This document shows, one piece after another, positions 14,656 through 22,846 of a stretch of DNA of 25,175 bases. Location of the stretch: positions 1 through 25,175 of the IMG/VR virus record IMGVR_UViG_3300046665_000774. One strand, written 5' to 3'. The translations under genes and the position numbers were made by a program. How positions within the stretch are numbered: position 1 is the stretch's first letter; each line of letters starts with the position of its first letter. The stretch is from a virus. The notes under the pieces were generated by a model. It was not told where the DNA came from and ran no database searches. It was given only the letters and a program-made list of their open reading frames with translations.

Positions 14656-16184
14656 CGGTGATTCCTTTGCAATTCGGCCGGTCGAGACATATTGCTCTCG
14701 GCAGGTCGGCTTTCGTTGTAATGCTGTTGCGGGATATAGCCTCTGCCGACCGGGGCTCGCGCGTATGTCACTTGTGCGCTGTAGCGCAGCTGCGCGTCGG
14801 CGCCGGACAGGCCGAACGTGCCAACCTGCGTAAGAACGCAGCGCGCGGCGCGCATTATGACGCTGCCGCTGGCCACTGCAAACATGCCTGTAGATGTCGA
14901 CATTCGACGACCGACCAGCACCGGCGCGGCAGCGCCCGACCATGCAAAAGGGCACGACGCGGCGCCAAGCCGTCGGCGCGCGAGCACATTAGCCGCACCG
15001 GCCGTCAAAGCGAATGCTCCAGCGACCGCCATCAGCGTATAGGTCGGCCCGCCCGAACCTTGCGCCGGCGTGTATGTCATCTGAACGGCGCCCGGTGACA
15101 GAGCGAATGCACCTGACTGCAACGTCAAACGGCGCACGGTGATCATCGGTACCGCGGCGCCCAACAGCCCGAACGTGCCGACGTTCGCCGCCAACTTGCG
15201 AGCCGCAAGGATCGGAGCCGACGAACCATTCATCGCGAAAGCGCCGGCACCGGCCGTCAGTCGACGCCACGCAACCAGATTCGCGGGTGACCAACTTGAT
15301 GTCAGCGCACCAGCTGCCGCAACCAAGCGGCGAGCCGCCGACAGCGCCACTTGGGAAGCCGACATCTGGAAGGTGCCCACAGCGGCCTGGAGCACGTATG
15401 CGGCGAATGCTGTAGGCGACATCCACATACGTCGACGTCGAGCCGCGAACAGCTGCCACGGGTTGTCCGCCAGCGCCTGCATCTCCGAATCGGCCAGCGT
15501 GCGCCGCCAAACTACGACGAGCATCAGTGCACCGGTGCCCCATTGCTGGGCATTGGTGGCACGCGCACCGACGCAAATTGGTATCCCAATCCCTGGCGTC
15601 TTCATGGAAGACGGAGCGCCGACAGTGATAACCCCGTTCTGGAAGCAAGCGGTACGGGTTGGGCTTGCAGTCGCCCCCATGGTGAAGCCGCGAGACATCT
15701 CTGCTACCGTCAATGCTACCGGTGATGTGACCTGACCGGTCAGGGCGGTCATCGAGGCATTGAACGGGAGGAATTCAACCTTGCCCGCGTTCAGCCTGAA
15801 TTGCCAATAACGCTCCGAACTGTTGTCCATGTCGAGTGCGCTCTGGGTGGCACTCGTGGACGTGCACGTTCCGAAGGCGAAAAGACTGTAGTTCGGAGAA
15901 TCGATGGCGCCTTTCGCGGCCAACGTGTACATCGGGGTCGTCCCTATCGGGCGCCCGCCAGTTCCCTGCACCGTATTGGCTTGAACGCCGGCTGTGTAGA
16001 CAACATTATTTTGGGTAACGGGAAAACCAGATCCGTCAGTAGCTGACACAAACCCATACGCCTGATCCGCATGCATCAGGCATACCGTCATGTCTCGCGT
16101 GAGCGGGTTGGACCAGTCGATCGCCAACGCCTCGCCAGGCTGCGGCTGCGTCCTCCGTACAAGCCTGGATACGAGCGCGCCCAT
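14652..16184 (-). CDS. LamG-like lectin-domain protein with nine 22-residue repeats
   Basis: A 510-residue protein. The start is the ATG at 16184, which overlaps the previous stop; 103 further codons open upstream lie inside the neighbouring gene. Residues about 15-247 look like a concanavalin A/LamG-type sandwich, ending in the familiar DSEMQALADNPWQLF. From residue 270 a motif GxFx[LM], then about 12 residues, then RR[LM], recurs. Repeats start at 270, 292, 314, 336, 358, 389, 411, 433 and 455, an exact 22-residue period apart from one 9-residue insertion. The basic tail (480-510) is unstructured. Lectin-like folds often bind glycans, so a virion surface fibre or decoration is likely. The gene overlaps the connector by four bases. 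Confidence 0.85.
   Translation of the reverse strand: MGALVSRLVRRTQPQPGEALAIDWSNPLTRDMTVCLMHADQAYGFVSATDGSGFPVTQNNVVYTAGVQANTVQGTGGRPIGTTPMYTLAAKGAIDSPNYSLFAFGTCTSTSATQSALDMDNSSERYWQFRLNAGKVEFLPFNASMTALTGQVTSPVALTVAEMSRGFTMGATASPTRTACFQNGVITVGAPSSMKTPGIGIPICVGARATNAQQWGTGALMLVVVWRRTLADSEMQALADNPWQLFAARRRRMWMSPTAFAAYVLQAAVGTFQMSASQVALSAARRLVAAAGALTSSWSPANLVAWRRLTAGAGAFAMNGSSAPILAARKLAANVGTFGLLGAAVPMITVRRLTLQSGAFALSPGAVQMTYTPAQGSGGPTYTLMAVAGAFALTAGAANVLARRRLGAASCPFAWSGAAAPVLVGRRMSTSTGMFAVASGSVIMRAARCVLTQVGTFGLSGADAQLRYSAQVTYARAPVGRGYIPQQHYNESRPAESNMSRPAELQRNHR
14757..15377 (-). repeat. Nine tandem 66-base units encoding 22-residue repeats
   Basis: The repeats lie in the 3' third of the LamG-protein gene. 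They are diverged at DNA level but keep period and motif at protein level, with GTF, GAF or GMF openings and RR near position 16. The fifth unit is lengthened by 27 bases. The pattern suggests an old tandem expansion under protein-level selection. Confidence 0.8.
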
Positions 16185-16657
16185 CAGGTGTACTGCGCCG
16201 CTGCGCCCATGGCTTTGAGCACCGCGCCGGTCGCTATCGTCTGGCCCGAGCGATTCAAGATGTACACGTTGTACAGCGTCGGAAACAGGTCGACCGGCAG
16301 CGAGGAGAACAGTGCATTCGTGCTTGCCGTCGGTACCTTGGACGCGACAAACGAGCCCGCGCGCATCGTGTACGGGATGTACGAAGCGCCGGCCGTGAGG
16401 TCCACGTCGGGCGAACTCGCGCCGTCGATGACCGGCACGAGGTACAGGTCGGCGATGGTAGTGCCGGCGGCGATGCCGGTGATCGTTGCCCACTGCGCGG
16501 TGAGTGAGAACAGCGCGATGAACAAGTCTGCGAGGGCGCCCCCGGCGCGCGCGTCGAGCTGGCCGACGAGCACAGCGGAGCCTGTAGCGAACGCCGCCCC
16601 GGTCGTGCCGATTGTCACCAGTGATGCTGCTTCTTTCGAGAGGATGTTCCCGGCCAT
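16184..16657 (-). CDS. Hypothetical virion protein, 157 aa
   Basis: A 157-residue, Ala/Gly/Thr-rich protein beginning MAGNILSKEAASLVTIGTTG. The pattern of short hydrophobic strands separated by turns, with a conserved-looking middle (DLYLVPVIDGAS, ASYIPYTMRAGSFVA) and end (YNVYILNRSGQTIATGAV), suggests a beta-rich structural protein. The ATG overlaps the previous stop (TAATG), and its own stop overlaps the start of the LamG-repeat protein by one base, so the three are likely translated as a coupled set. The family is unnamed as far as I can tell. A role as base or partner for the following lectin-like protein would fit the gene order but is inference only. Confidence 0.8.
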   Translation of the reverse strand: MAGNILSKEAASLVTIGTTGAAFATGSAVLVGQLDARAGGALADLFIALFSLTAQWATITGIAAGTTIADLYLVPVIDGASSPDVDLTAGASYIPYTMRAGSFVASKVPTASTNALFSSLPVDLFPTLYNVYILNRSGQTIATGAVLKAMGAAAQYT

Positions 16658-17115
16658 TATTCGTTACTCCATGCGTCTACGATGTCACGCGCGGTCGGCG
16701 CGGAGATGCCGAGAACGTCGGCACGGCTGGCCGGCACCTGCGCCAGTTCATACAGGTCGGCGACCTCCGCTTCGGTCGCGATACCGCAGGCGACCCAACC
16801 GGCAAGCATCGCTTCCAGGCGCGGGTCCTCAAGGTGGATCGGATCGCCGCACGCGAACGAATCGCGAATGACCAGGCACGATGCGCGGCACGGGCTGTTC
16901 ACGTCGTTGCTGGCGTCCACGATGCGGGCATACGGACCGGCAGCGGCCCACGCCTTCGCGGTGGTCGAGCGCAACGGGCCAGTCGTCGTCGTCACTAGCT
17001 CCGTGAGCAAGTCGACGACGCGCACCGGATCGTCCGGCAGGTGCGCAGCGTAGCCGCGACCTTCCGGATCCTGCGTCAGTTCAGCGCGCAGGATTGCTTG
17101 CTGTGCAGGCGTCAT
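16657..17115 (-). CDS. Hypothetical phage protein, 152 aa
   Basis: A 152-residue protein starting MTPAQQAILRAELTQDP, an opening shared by a set of phage proteins found near head genes. The opening forms a helix, residues 35-75 form an Ala/Thr-rich middle (LLTELVTTTTGPL), and a helical C-terminus ends with RADVLGISAPTARDIVDAW. Four cysteines lie between about residues 80 and 110. It follows the preceding gene by two bases and overlaps the next by one (TAATG). No enzymatic motif is visible. I regard it as a virion or assembly accessory of the capsid-to-connector insert; the function is unknown. Confidence 0.8.
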   Translation of the reverse strand: MTPAQQAILRAELTQDPEGRGYAAHLPDDPVRVVDLLTELVTTTTGPLRSTTAKAWAAAGPYARIVDASNDVNSPCRASCLVIRDSFACGDPIHLEDPRLEAMLAGWVACGIATEAEVADLYELAQVPASRADVLGISAPTARDIVDAWSNE

Positions 17116-17117
17116 GA

Positions 17118-17531
17118 TCAGGTCAAGGTAAAAGCGCCGGCCGCCTGATCGAGATCGATCAGGATGCTTTCACCGTCGTTCAGTGTGATCGACGAGCCGT
17201 AATCGTAGAATCCGATCAGGTCGCCGTTTGCGGCGGTCGCGTTCGCCAGTACGGCGTAGCGGAACGGCCCAACCGCGCCGCCTGCTGCAGTCAGCGTCAG
17301 GTCGGCCAATACCTGCTTGTACACGCCACCGGACTGCGCAGCCGACGTCGTGGTCACGTTGCGCGACGAGCAGTTTGTATAGCTGATCTGCGCAATGTCG
17401 GCGGTGACAGCCGACCCAGCCGCCGTAGGCGCGGTGTTCGTCAGCAGGATTACCAGCTGGTCAGTCGCGAGGTTGTGCTTCTTCTTCGCGAGCGCCTCGA
17501 CGAACGCGTAGACTTTCTGGAATGCGGCCAT
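17118..17531 (-). CDS. Phage virion-associated protein of unknown function, 137 aa
   Basis: A 137-residue product with an AAAGG ribosome site. It begins with a helix ([18 protein letters not shown]), then alternates strands in a Thr/Ala/Gly-rich pattern: [61 protein letters not shown]. This pattern is familiar from small proteins encoded near phage capsid genes and suggests a beta-sandwich structural protein. I do not know of an assigned function. Decoration or head-surface protein is one possibility given the position after the capsid. No signal peptide or membrane segment. The next gene starts two bases after its stop. Confidence 0.85.
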   Translation of the reverse strand: MAAFQKVYAFVEALAKKKHNLATDQLVILLTNTAPTAAGSAVTADIAQISYTNCSSRNVTTTSAAQSGGVYKQVLADLTLTAAGGAVGPFRYAVLANATAANGDLIGFYDYGSSITLNDGESILIDLDQAAGAFTLT

Positions 17532-17560
17532 CGGCTGCCTTTCAATGTTCGGTCAGGGGA

Positions 17561-17581
17561 GCGCCCGGGCTTCCCGGGCGC
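17561..17581 (-). repeat. Nine-base GC palindrome between two head genes
   Basis: GCGCCCGGG and CCCGGGCGC are perfect 9-base arms around a 3-base loop, lying between the 55-residue gene and the next one. No T run follows on either strand, so it is not a standard terminator. In RNA it would be a very stable hairpin that could pause polymerase, block RNA decay or separate expression levels. Confidence 0.75.
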
Positions 17582-17585
17582 ACAG

Positions 17586-17753
17586 TTACTGCTCGTCCGC
17601 CAACGACTGGGCGTAGGCCACAGCCTTCGGATCAGCGTCGACCGTGCCGGCCAGCGCTTTCGCGTCAGCAGGATCGATCTCGACGATGTCGTTGCATTTT
17701 CCGAGCGCGCACGCCACCAGGACGCGCACCTTCACTTTTTTGGCTTCAGCCAT
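17586..17753 (-). CDS. Small hypothetical protein after the capsid gene, 55 aa
   Basis: A short gene with a clear GGAG ribosome site about eight bases before its ATG. The product begins MAEAKKVKVRVLVACALG, followed by an acidic half with DIVEIDPADA and ending YAQSLADEQ. The layout, a basic beta-strand N-terminus and a helical acidic C-terminus, resembles small proteins of unknown function often found right after the capsid gene in this phage type. That parallel is from memory and not a search. It fills most of the gap between capsid and the next gene. A virion accessory or assembly role is plausible but not shown. Confidence 0.75.
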   Translation of the reverse strand: MAEAKKVKVRVLVACALGKCNDIVEIDPADAKALAGTVDADPKAVAYAQSLADEQ

Positions 17754-17803
17754 GTTCTATCTCCGGTTATGGCGGCCAGCGCGATGCCAGCCGCCGAGTG
17801 TGA

Positions 17804-19051
17804 TTACGACGCGCTGTTCTGGTAGTACTTGATCGCGCCGCCGATATCAACCAGGTTGGCGCCCATACGCGAGAACGCGACGAAGCCGACTTGGCCCTTG
17901 AGGGTGAAGGCGCTGTCGGTCATGCGGAACAGCGTGGTGTCCATCACGTCGCGGATCAGGTACTTCGAGAAGTCGCCAAACAGGATCGACTTGGCGTTCG
18001 CCGCCATGGTCGGCATGTGCTGGTTGATGACGATCTCTCGGCCGAGCAAACGGTCGGGCGCGCCACCCGGGTTGCCTTGCTCGTAACCGGGTACGAAGAT
18101 CGGACGGCCATTGCTGTCCTTCAGCTTGCGCAGGATGCGCAGCGTGTCGTCGTGCATCATCCAGCGGCCGGACGGACGATAGAACGGGTCGACGGAATGC
18201 TCCAAGTCGACCAGGTCGTCGTAGGTGACCGTGACGGTCTGACCGGTGCCGCCGACCTTGCCGGCCGCAGCAGCGGCCACGATGCCGCGCGGCTGGCCAG
18301 AGCCGGTGCCGACAGTGTGGTGGCGGTTGTGGATGCGGCCCTTGCGCAGCTGCAGCAGGTTCGAGATGTAGCCTTCCACGTTGAACATCGAGTCCTGCAG
18401 CAGCTCGAACGGCAGGGCGATCGACTTCGACGAATACTTGTAGACGTCGAGCGATGCTTGGCCGAAAGGCGTGTCCAGTCCGGTGACCGAAGCGTTCTGG
18501 CCGACGATCTCGCCTTCTTCTGCAGTCGAGTCGGCGGTCGGGAACAGCATCTGCGCACCGGTCGAGGTTTGGATACCAGTGGCGACGCTGCGAACCGCGT
18601 AGGCTGCCTTCATCGCCTGGATCAGGGTCTTGCTGAACTCGGTGGCGACGGTATACCCGCCCTCGGAGCCGGTGGTGGTCGACATCGCGGCGCGAATGTC
18701 CGGATTGACGCGGGCGTGCATCGCCGCGCGCTGCTCCGCACTCAGGGCGGAGAGGCCGCCGGTCAGCATCGCACGCAGCGCCGCGCCTTCATCGGTCTGG
18801 GCGCCGCCCGGGCGCGTCGCGGCCGCCAGCGCTGCGGCATGCTGCGCTTCCGGGCTTTCGCCGGCGAGCTGGGCCACGCGCTGCTCACGCGCGATCTCGG
18901 CGTCGACGGCCTCGACTTCGGCCAGGATGGTGTCCAGCTGGGCAGCCTCGGCGGCCGGCATGCGCTGGTCGGCCGGGTATTTGTTGTTCAGGTCGTGGGC
19001 CTTCTTGGCCGCGGCGTCGCGCTGGGCGCGCAGTTGTGCGAGCTTGCTCAT
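17804..19051 (-). CDS. Major capsid protein, HK97 fold
   Basis: A 415-residue capsid subunit of the HK97 family. Residues 1 to about 60 form a charged, alanine-rich coiled coil (delta or scaffolding domain). A linker runs to about 122, and the mature shell domain begins near MSTTTGSEGGYTV. Conserved family features are EGEIVGQN, the long E-loop region ending FGQASLDVYKYSSKSIALPFELLQDS, the A-domain stretch WMMHDDTLRILRKLKDSNGRP, and the final IKYYQNSAS. The delta domain is probably removed by the protease encoded upstream. An AAAGG ribosome site lies about 12 bases before the ATG. This is the most abundant virion protein, and its separation from the protease by a terminator may matter for dosage. 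Confidence 0.96.
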   Translation of the reverse strand: MSKLAQLRAQRDAAAKKAHDLNNKYPADQRMPAAEAAQLDTILAEVEAVDAEIAREQRVAQLAGESPEAQHAAALAAATRPGGAQTDEGAALRAMLTGGLSALSAEQRAAMHARVNPDIRAAMSTTTGSEGGYTVATEFSKTLIQAMKAAYAVRSVATGIQTSTGAQMLFPTADSTAEEGEIVGQNASVTGLDTPFGQASLDVYKYSSKSIALPFELLQDSMFNVEGYISNLLQLRKGRIHNRHHTVGTGSGQPRGIVAAAAAGKVGGTGQTVTVTYDDLVDLEHSVDPFYRPSGRWMMHDDTLRILRKLKDSNGRPIFVPGYEQGNPGGAPDRLLGREIVINQHMPTMAANAKSILFGDFSKYLIRDVMDTTLFRMTDSAFTLKGQVGFVAFSRMGANLVDIGGAIKYYQNSAS

Positions 19052-19103
19052 TTGGGAAATGCCTTTCGGTGGTTGGTCCGCTCTCGCGGCCGGGATTGGG
19101 CGT

Positions 19104-19127
19104 AAAAAAAGCCGCTCGAAAGCGGCT
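19104..19127 (-). terminator. Intrinsic terminator between protease and capsid genes
   Basis: On the minus strand a perfect 7-bp stem AGCCGCT/AGCGGCT with a TTCG loop is followed by seven Ts. It lies between the protease stop and the capsid start, inside the head operon. Upstream and downstream genes are on the same strand, so it must be read through, be partial, or be offset by a capsid promoter that I cannot find by eye. Confidence 0.88.
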
Positions 19128-19147
19128 GGTTTAGTGGCGCGAGAGCG

Positions 19148-19900
19148 TCAGCTAATTGGACGGCATGCCAGCATGCGGATACGCTGCTGCTGGCGTGCAC
19201 GGTGTTCTTCGGTGGCTGCCGGGTCGACGTGCTCGGGTTCGAGCGCGGCAGGCTTCGGTGCGCGCGCATACGCGCTCATGTCCCACGACGCCTCGGCCTT
19301 CTTGCCGACAGCAACGCGGTCGACCAAGCCGGCCGCGACCGCCTCCTCGGCGGTGTACCAGGTCTCGGCGTCCATGGCGGCGCGGACGTCGGCGACGGCC
19401 ATACCGCTTTTCTTGGCGTACTGCGCGGCTAGCGAGCCATCGATCTTCGACAACAGGGTGGCAGTCGCTGTCAGGTCGTTCGCGTTGCCCATCGCCCAAG
19501 TCCAGGCGTTATGGATCATGTAAAAGCCGCCGTCCGAAATCTCGACCTCATCAGCCGCGGTGGCGATGACCGTTGCCGCGCTGGCCGCATAGCCGTCGAT
19601 GTGCGCGATCACCTTGGCGCCGGTGTCGCGGATTGCCTGGCAGATCGTTTGCGCGGCGAACACGTCGCCGCCGGGGCTGTTGATGCGCAGGTGGATGGTG
19701 CCACCCTTGACGTCACGGATGGCGGGCACCAGGGTCTCAGCGGCCACGCCGCCCCACCAGTATGCGGTGTCCTCATCGGCCACAATCGCGTCGTAGATGT
19801 AGATCGTCGTCTCGTCGGCTGCGGCGACGATCTTCGACTGCGGCAGCCGTTCAGGCCGCTTCTTGTTGCTGGCCAGCAGTTTGGTCAGGCTCTTGGACAT
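19148..19900 (-). CDS. Head maturation protease, ClpP-like (S14)
   Basis: A 250-residue serine protease of the ClpP/S14 family used as a prohead protease. Seen in sequence are the oxyanion loop INSPGGDV, the nucleophile serine in GYAASAAT, and the histidine in YMIHNAW, with the acidic partner expected near ETWYTAEEA. The start is the ATG at 19900, six bases after GGAG. A TTG two codons earlier abuts that GGAG and is unlikely. The gene overlaps the portal by 50 bases. It probably cleaves the N-terminal delta domain of the capsid protein and itself during maturation. The C-terminal 40 residues (Pro, Glu, Arg-rich) may be a scaffold or self-cleaved tail. A terminator follows. Confidence 0.95.
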   Translation of the reverse strand: MSKSLTKLLASNKKRPERLPQSKIVAAADETTIYIYDAIVADEDTAYWWGGVAAETLVPAIRDVKGGTIHLRINSPGGDVFAAQTICQAIRDTGAKVIAHIDGYAASAATVIATAADEVEISDGGFYMIHNAWTWAMGNANDLTATATLLSKIDGSLAAQYAKKSGMAVADVRAAMDAETWYTAEEAVAAGLVDRVAVGKKAEASWDMSAYARAPKPAALEPEHVDPAATEEHRARQQQRIRMLACRPIS

Positions 19901-21161
19901 TCTCAACTCCGTTCGTTTTCAGTTTCGGGTTCGGCGGCATGTTCTCGAGTCGGCGAATTTCGTCGGCGTCCATGAACGGCATCTCGCCGGCGCGGCCCAG
20001 CGCGATCCGATAGGCCTCATAGCGGGACTTGACGTCAGTTCGCTCCAGCGCCGCAGTGATGTGCTCAACGAAATACTTTTGCCGGATTGGCCAAAGCTTG
20101 CTGTTTAACTCCTGGGCAATCGGGGTGAGGTGCCGCTGCAGCGTGTAGGTCTTGAACCCGATACCCTGCTGAGCAACGCCGGTGCCCCAGTTCGACACCG
20201 CGCCTCCATGGCCGACCATCGTGGGCGGCACACCAAAGATCCGGCAAATCTCCTCCACCGTGAACAGGCGCGTCGCCAAGATCTCGGCGTCCTTCGAATT
20301 CACACTAAGTTGGGCCGGCTCCAGGCCACCGCCGAGGATGAGTGGACCGCGTCCACCGTTCTGCACGCGCGCCAACAGCGACGCCTTCAGCTGCTCCAAC
20401 TGCTCCTTGTCTAGCTTCGAGGCCGTTTTCAGCGCATAGTCGAAATTGGCGCCACCGGAGAAGAACTTGCCGACGTGCTGTTGCGCTGCCAGCGCGGTAC
20501 CGATAGCCTCCAGAGCTGCGTAAGTGAGTGGGCTGGGACTGGTCAGCCCGTCGAATCCAAGGCTTGGCAGGTGGATAATGTCGGCCCGGTCCAGCACGTA
20601 CGACGGCTTGTCACCCGGGCGGATACGGTATCGCACCACGTCGCCATCCTTGAAAGGCATCACGGTGTGGCGCGGGAGTGGTTTCCAGCCAATCACGCGG
20701 TTGCTGTAGAAGCTTGGGCGGATCCACTCGCCGAAGCCGTCGCCATGCGAGAGTTTCGACAGAACGAGAGCCTCCCACGCCGCCGCCGCCGTCCAGCCAT
20801 CGCTGGCTTTCTCGTTCAGCATCCACCAGTACTCGTGATCGGCCGAGTCGCGCTCATTGCCCTTGCGCTCGTAGATTCCGAGCGGTAACGTGGCGATTGC
20901 GCCCGCGACCAGGGACATGCAGGCATAGGCAGCGGAGACACGCATCGCCGTCTCCGCTGTCACTGCGGCCCCAGATGAAGAACGGTGGGCAGCACCCAGC
21001 AGGTTCGCCAGCTCGCTCATCGTCAGGCTGCCATGCGAATTCTCGCCCAGCGCTACGATGCCCGCGCGCTCGGAAGCCCCGTCACGACCGGCCAGCCAAG
21101 TACCCAGCACGCGCGAGTCATGCCGCTGGGCCTCCAGGTTCAGTAGTGTTCCGGTCATCAC
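19851..21161 (-). CDS. Portal protein, HK97 family
   Basis: A 436-residue portal of the HK97/phage_portal family. It forms the dodecameric ring at the capsid vertex through which DNA passes. Family hallmarks visible are the VSAAYACMSLVAGAIATLPL helix near residues 75-94, a WW...LNEKAS segment at about 111-120, and the conserved FTVEEICRIFGVPPTMVGH region near 300-318, followed by the QxxxxTLQRHL helix. The C-terminal 35 residues are Pro/Glu/Gln-rich and probably disordered. The reading frame opens with GTG-ATG: the GTG at 21161 overlaps the terminase stop by four bases and the ATG at 21158 by one. Either could be used, and I keep the longer form. Confidence 0.95.
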   Translation of the reverse strand: MMTGTLLNLEAQRHDSRVLGTWLAGRDGASERAGIVALGENSHGSLTMSELANLLGAAHRSSSGAAVTAETAMRVSAAYACMSLVAGAIATLPLGIYERKGNERDSADHEYWWMLNEKASDGWTAAAAWEALVLSKLSHGDGFGEWIRPSFYSNRVIGWKPLPRHTVMPFKDGDVVRYRIRPGDKPSYVLDRADIIHLPSLGFDGLTSPSPLTYAALEAIGTALAAQQHVGKFFSGGANFDYALKTASKLDKEQLEQLKASLLARVQNGGRGPLILGGGLEPAQLSVNSKDAEILATRLFTVEEICRIFGVPPTMVGHGGAVSNWGTGVAQQGIGFKTYTLQRHLTPIAQELNSKLWPIRQKYFVEHITAALERTDVKSRYEAYRIALGRAGEMPFMDADEIRRLENMPPNPKLKTNGVENVQEPDQTAGQQQEAA

Positions 21162-22846
21162 ATGTCCAATACGTAAATTTTAGGGCCAGCTGCAGCCGCA
21201 GCAACAGGGTTGAGGGCCATCAGCTGCACGGCATCGAACATGGCCATCAGCGGGTCGATCTTCGCAGTGCCGCTGACCTGCTTGTTGATGCCGACGGCGT
21301 TGCCACTTTGCTGGGTGCGAGCGTTCCCGACGCACCACGCCATGAGCGGGCGTCCGCCGTGAAGAAGCTCACCGCCGGCTACCGCGCGCTCGGCGTCCTT
21401 GATAGCAGCGTTCAAACGCCAGCCCTGTGAGATTGCGACGATGTCGCTCTCTGGCTCGGCCGAGAATTCCCGCTGGACCAATTCCTTTACGATCGCGCCG
21501 ATGCCGGCGCCGTCAACGCCGACGCCGTGCTTCTCGGGCAAGCGGCCAGCGTCGCGGACACGACAGACCACGTCGGCAACGGCTTTTACGTCCGGGCCCG
21601 GCTTTTCTACGATGGTCAGGTCGCCTTCCTTCTGGAAGTCGAGTAGCCTTGGCGCGATCTCCTTCCGGCGTTCGAGCACGATCTTGTGCGCCCAGGCGTG
21701 ACACCACAGCAGCCACCTACCAGTGCCGCGCTCTCGGCCCAGAACCGCTACCCCCAGCAGGTCGTCCAGGCCGCCGCCGTCAATGCCGACCACCGCCACC
21801 TCGCAGCGGGCCAGCAGACTGTCCAAGGTAATGGACCTGTCGGCCGCAGCTTCCCAGAAGTCGGCACCGGCCCAGCGGTCAGAACGCAGGTTCAAGCCGA
21901 TTTCGACGTTGGCGTGCTTGGCCATGAAGCCACGGAATGATTCGGGACCGGCCTGCTGTGCAATCTTGAATTCGCGCTCTAAAAACGACTGGTCGACGGA
22001 GAACCCGATATTCGGGTTCACCATCGCCATGTTTTCCAGCAGCAGGCATTCACCCGACACCACCATTTCTGGCGGGTGCTCAAAGATGATCGGGACGAAG
22101 GACGGATCGACGATCTCACCGTCGCGGACCTTGCGTGCGTAGTCGAGCTTTTTCTTGAAAACCCCGGCTGGCGGCTCGTCGGATTGCGTCGTCAGCCAGA
22201 TAACGAAGCCTTCTGGACGAGACGCGCGGCCGCCCAGCGCCTCCCGGAACATGTTCTCGGCGCTCGCGATCTTGCCAAACAGGTGTAACTCGTCTACCAA
22301 CGTGCCGACGGACTTCTTGCCACCAACGGTGTTCTCGTCTGCCGCTAGCACCTTGAGTGTGGCATTGCTCTCGCGGTGCGTGATCGTCTTGACGTGCGAC
22401 TGGACGTGCATCAGGGCGTCCAAATCTTCGTCCTTCTGCACCATGTCGCGCGCGGGCGAGTACGCGTTGTTGGCGACCTCGACCGTAGGGGCCAGCACCG
22501 AGAACTCCGCCGACTGGCGCCAGTTGAGGATCAGGGCCGTCATCATGATCCCGGCGGCGACCGTCGACTTCGAATTCTTCTTCGGCAGCAGCACGAAGAA
22601 TTCGACAATCAGGCGCCGGCCGGTGTCGGCATCGTAGGCGCCGAAGATGCAGCGCACCAAGTCGAACACCCACTCCGCACAGGACTCGCCGAACGTCGGG
22701 CTGCCTGGCGCGTCGACGATCTTGAGCTGCCTGAAGATCGCGAGCGCCTGCTCTGCCTGGTCGGGGAAGATCGGCGGCGGGATGATCGTGTCGCCCGCGC
22801 GAAGCCGCGCCGCCCAGTCTGGGCAGGCTGTTGTCCAATCGACCAT
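21158..22846 (-). CDS. terL: Terminase large subunit (ATPase and nuclease)
   Basis: A 562-residue DNA-packaging motor of the Terminase_1 family, the class that accompanies HK97-type heads. The N-terminal ATPase has a Walker A-like loop LLPKKNSKST (86-95), a Walker B TLVDEL with catalytic glutamate (182-187) and a coupling motif TTQS (219-222). The C-terminal RNase H-like nuclease shows the expected acidic positions: GIDGGG (D356) with DD at 361-362, GVDGAG (D445), and a late aspartate at D531 or D538. Both domains look intact and the length is normal. It pumps DNA through the portal and makes the cos cuts. The stop overlaps the portal start. Confidence 0.96.
   Translation of the reverse strand: MVDWTTACPDWAARLRAGDTIIPPPIFPDQAEQALAIFRQLKIVDAPGSPTFGESCAEWVFDLVRCIFGAYDADTGRRLIVEFFVLLPKKNSKSTVAAGIMMTALILNWRQSAEFSVLAPTVEVANNAYSPARDMVQKDEDLDALMHVQSHVKTITHRESNATLKVLAADENTVGGKKSVGTLVDELHLFGKIASAENMFREALGGRASRPEGFVIWLTTQSDEPPAGVFKKKLDYARKVRDGEIVDPSFVPIIFEHPPEMVVSGECLLLENMAMVNPNIGFSVDQSFLEREFKIAQQAGPESFRGFMAKHANVEIGLNLRSDRWAGADFWEAAADRSITLDSLLARCEVAVVGIDGGGLDDLLGVAVLGRERGTGRWLLWCHAWAHKIVLERRKEIAPRLLDFQKEGDLTIVEKPGPDVKAVADVVCRVRDAGRLPEKHGVGVDGAGIGAIVKELVQREFSAEPESDIVAISQGWRLNAAIKDAERAVAGGELLHGGRPLMAWCVGNARTQQSGNAVGINKQVSGTAKIDPLMAMFDAVQLMALNPVAAAAAGPKIYVLDM

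Noticed and set aside
16185-16493. N-terminal extension of the LamG-repeat protein
   Set aside because: The extra 103 codons overlap the upstream gene, give an Arg/His-rich sequence and ignore the natural stop/start overlap at 16184.
17891-19105. Open frame of 404 codons on the plus strand
   Set aside because: It is antisense to the major capsid gene, has no ribosome site and encodes a low-complexity Gly/Arg/Leu product. The capsid reading is unambiguous.
19901-19906. TTG start for the head protease
   Set aside because: The GGAG lies directly against this TTG. The ATG at 19900 has correct spacing.
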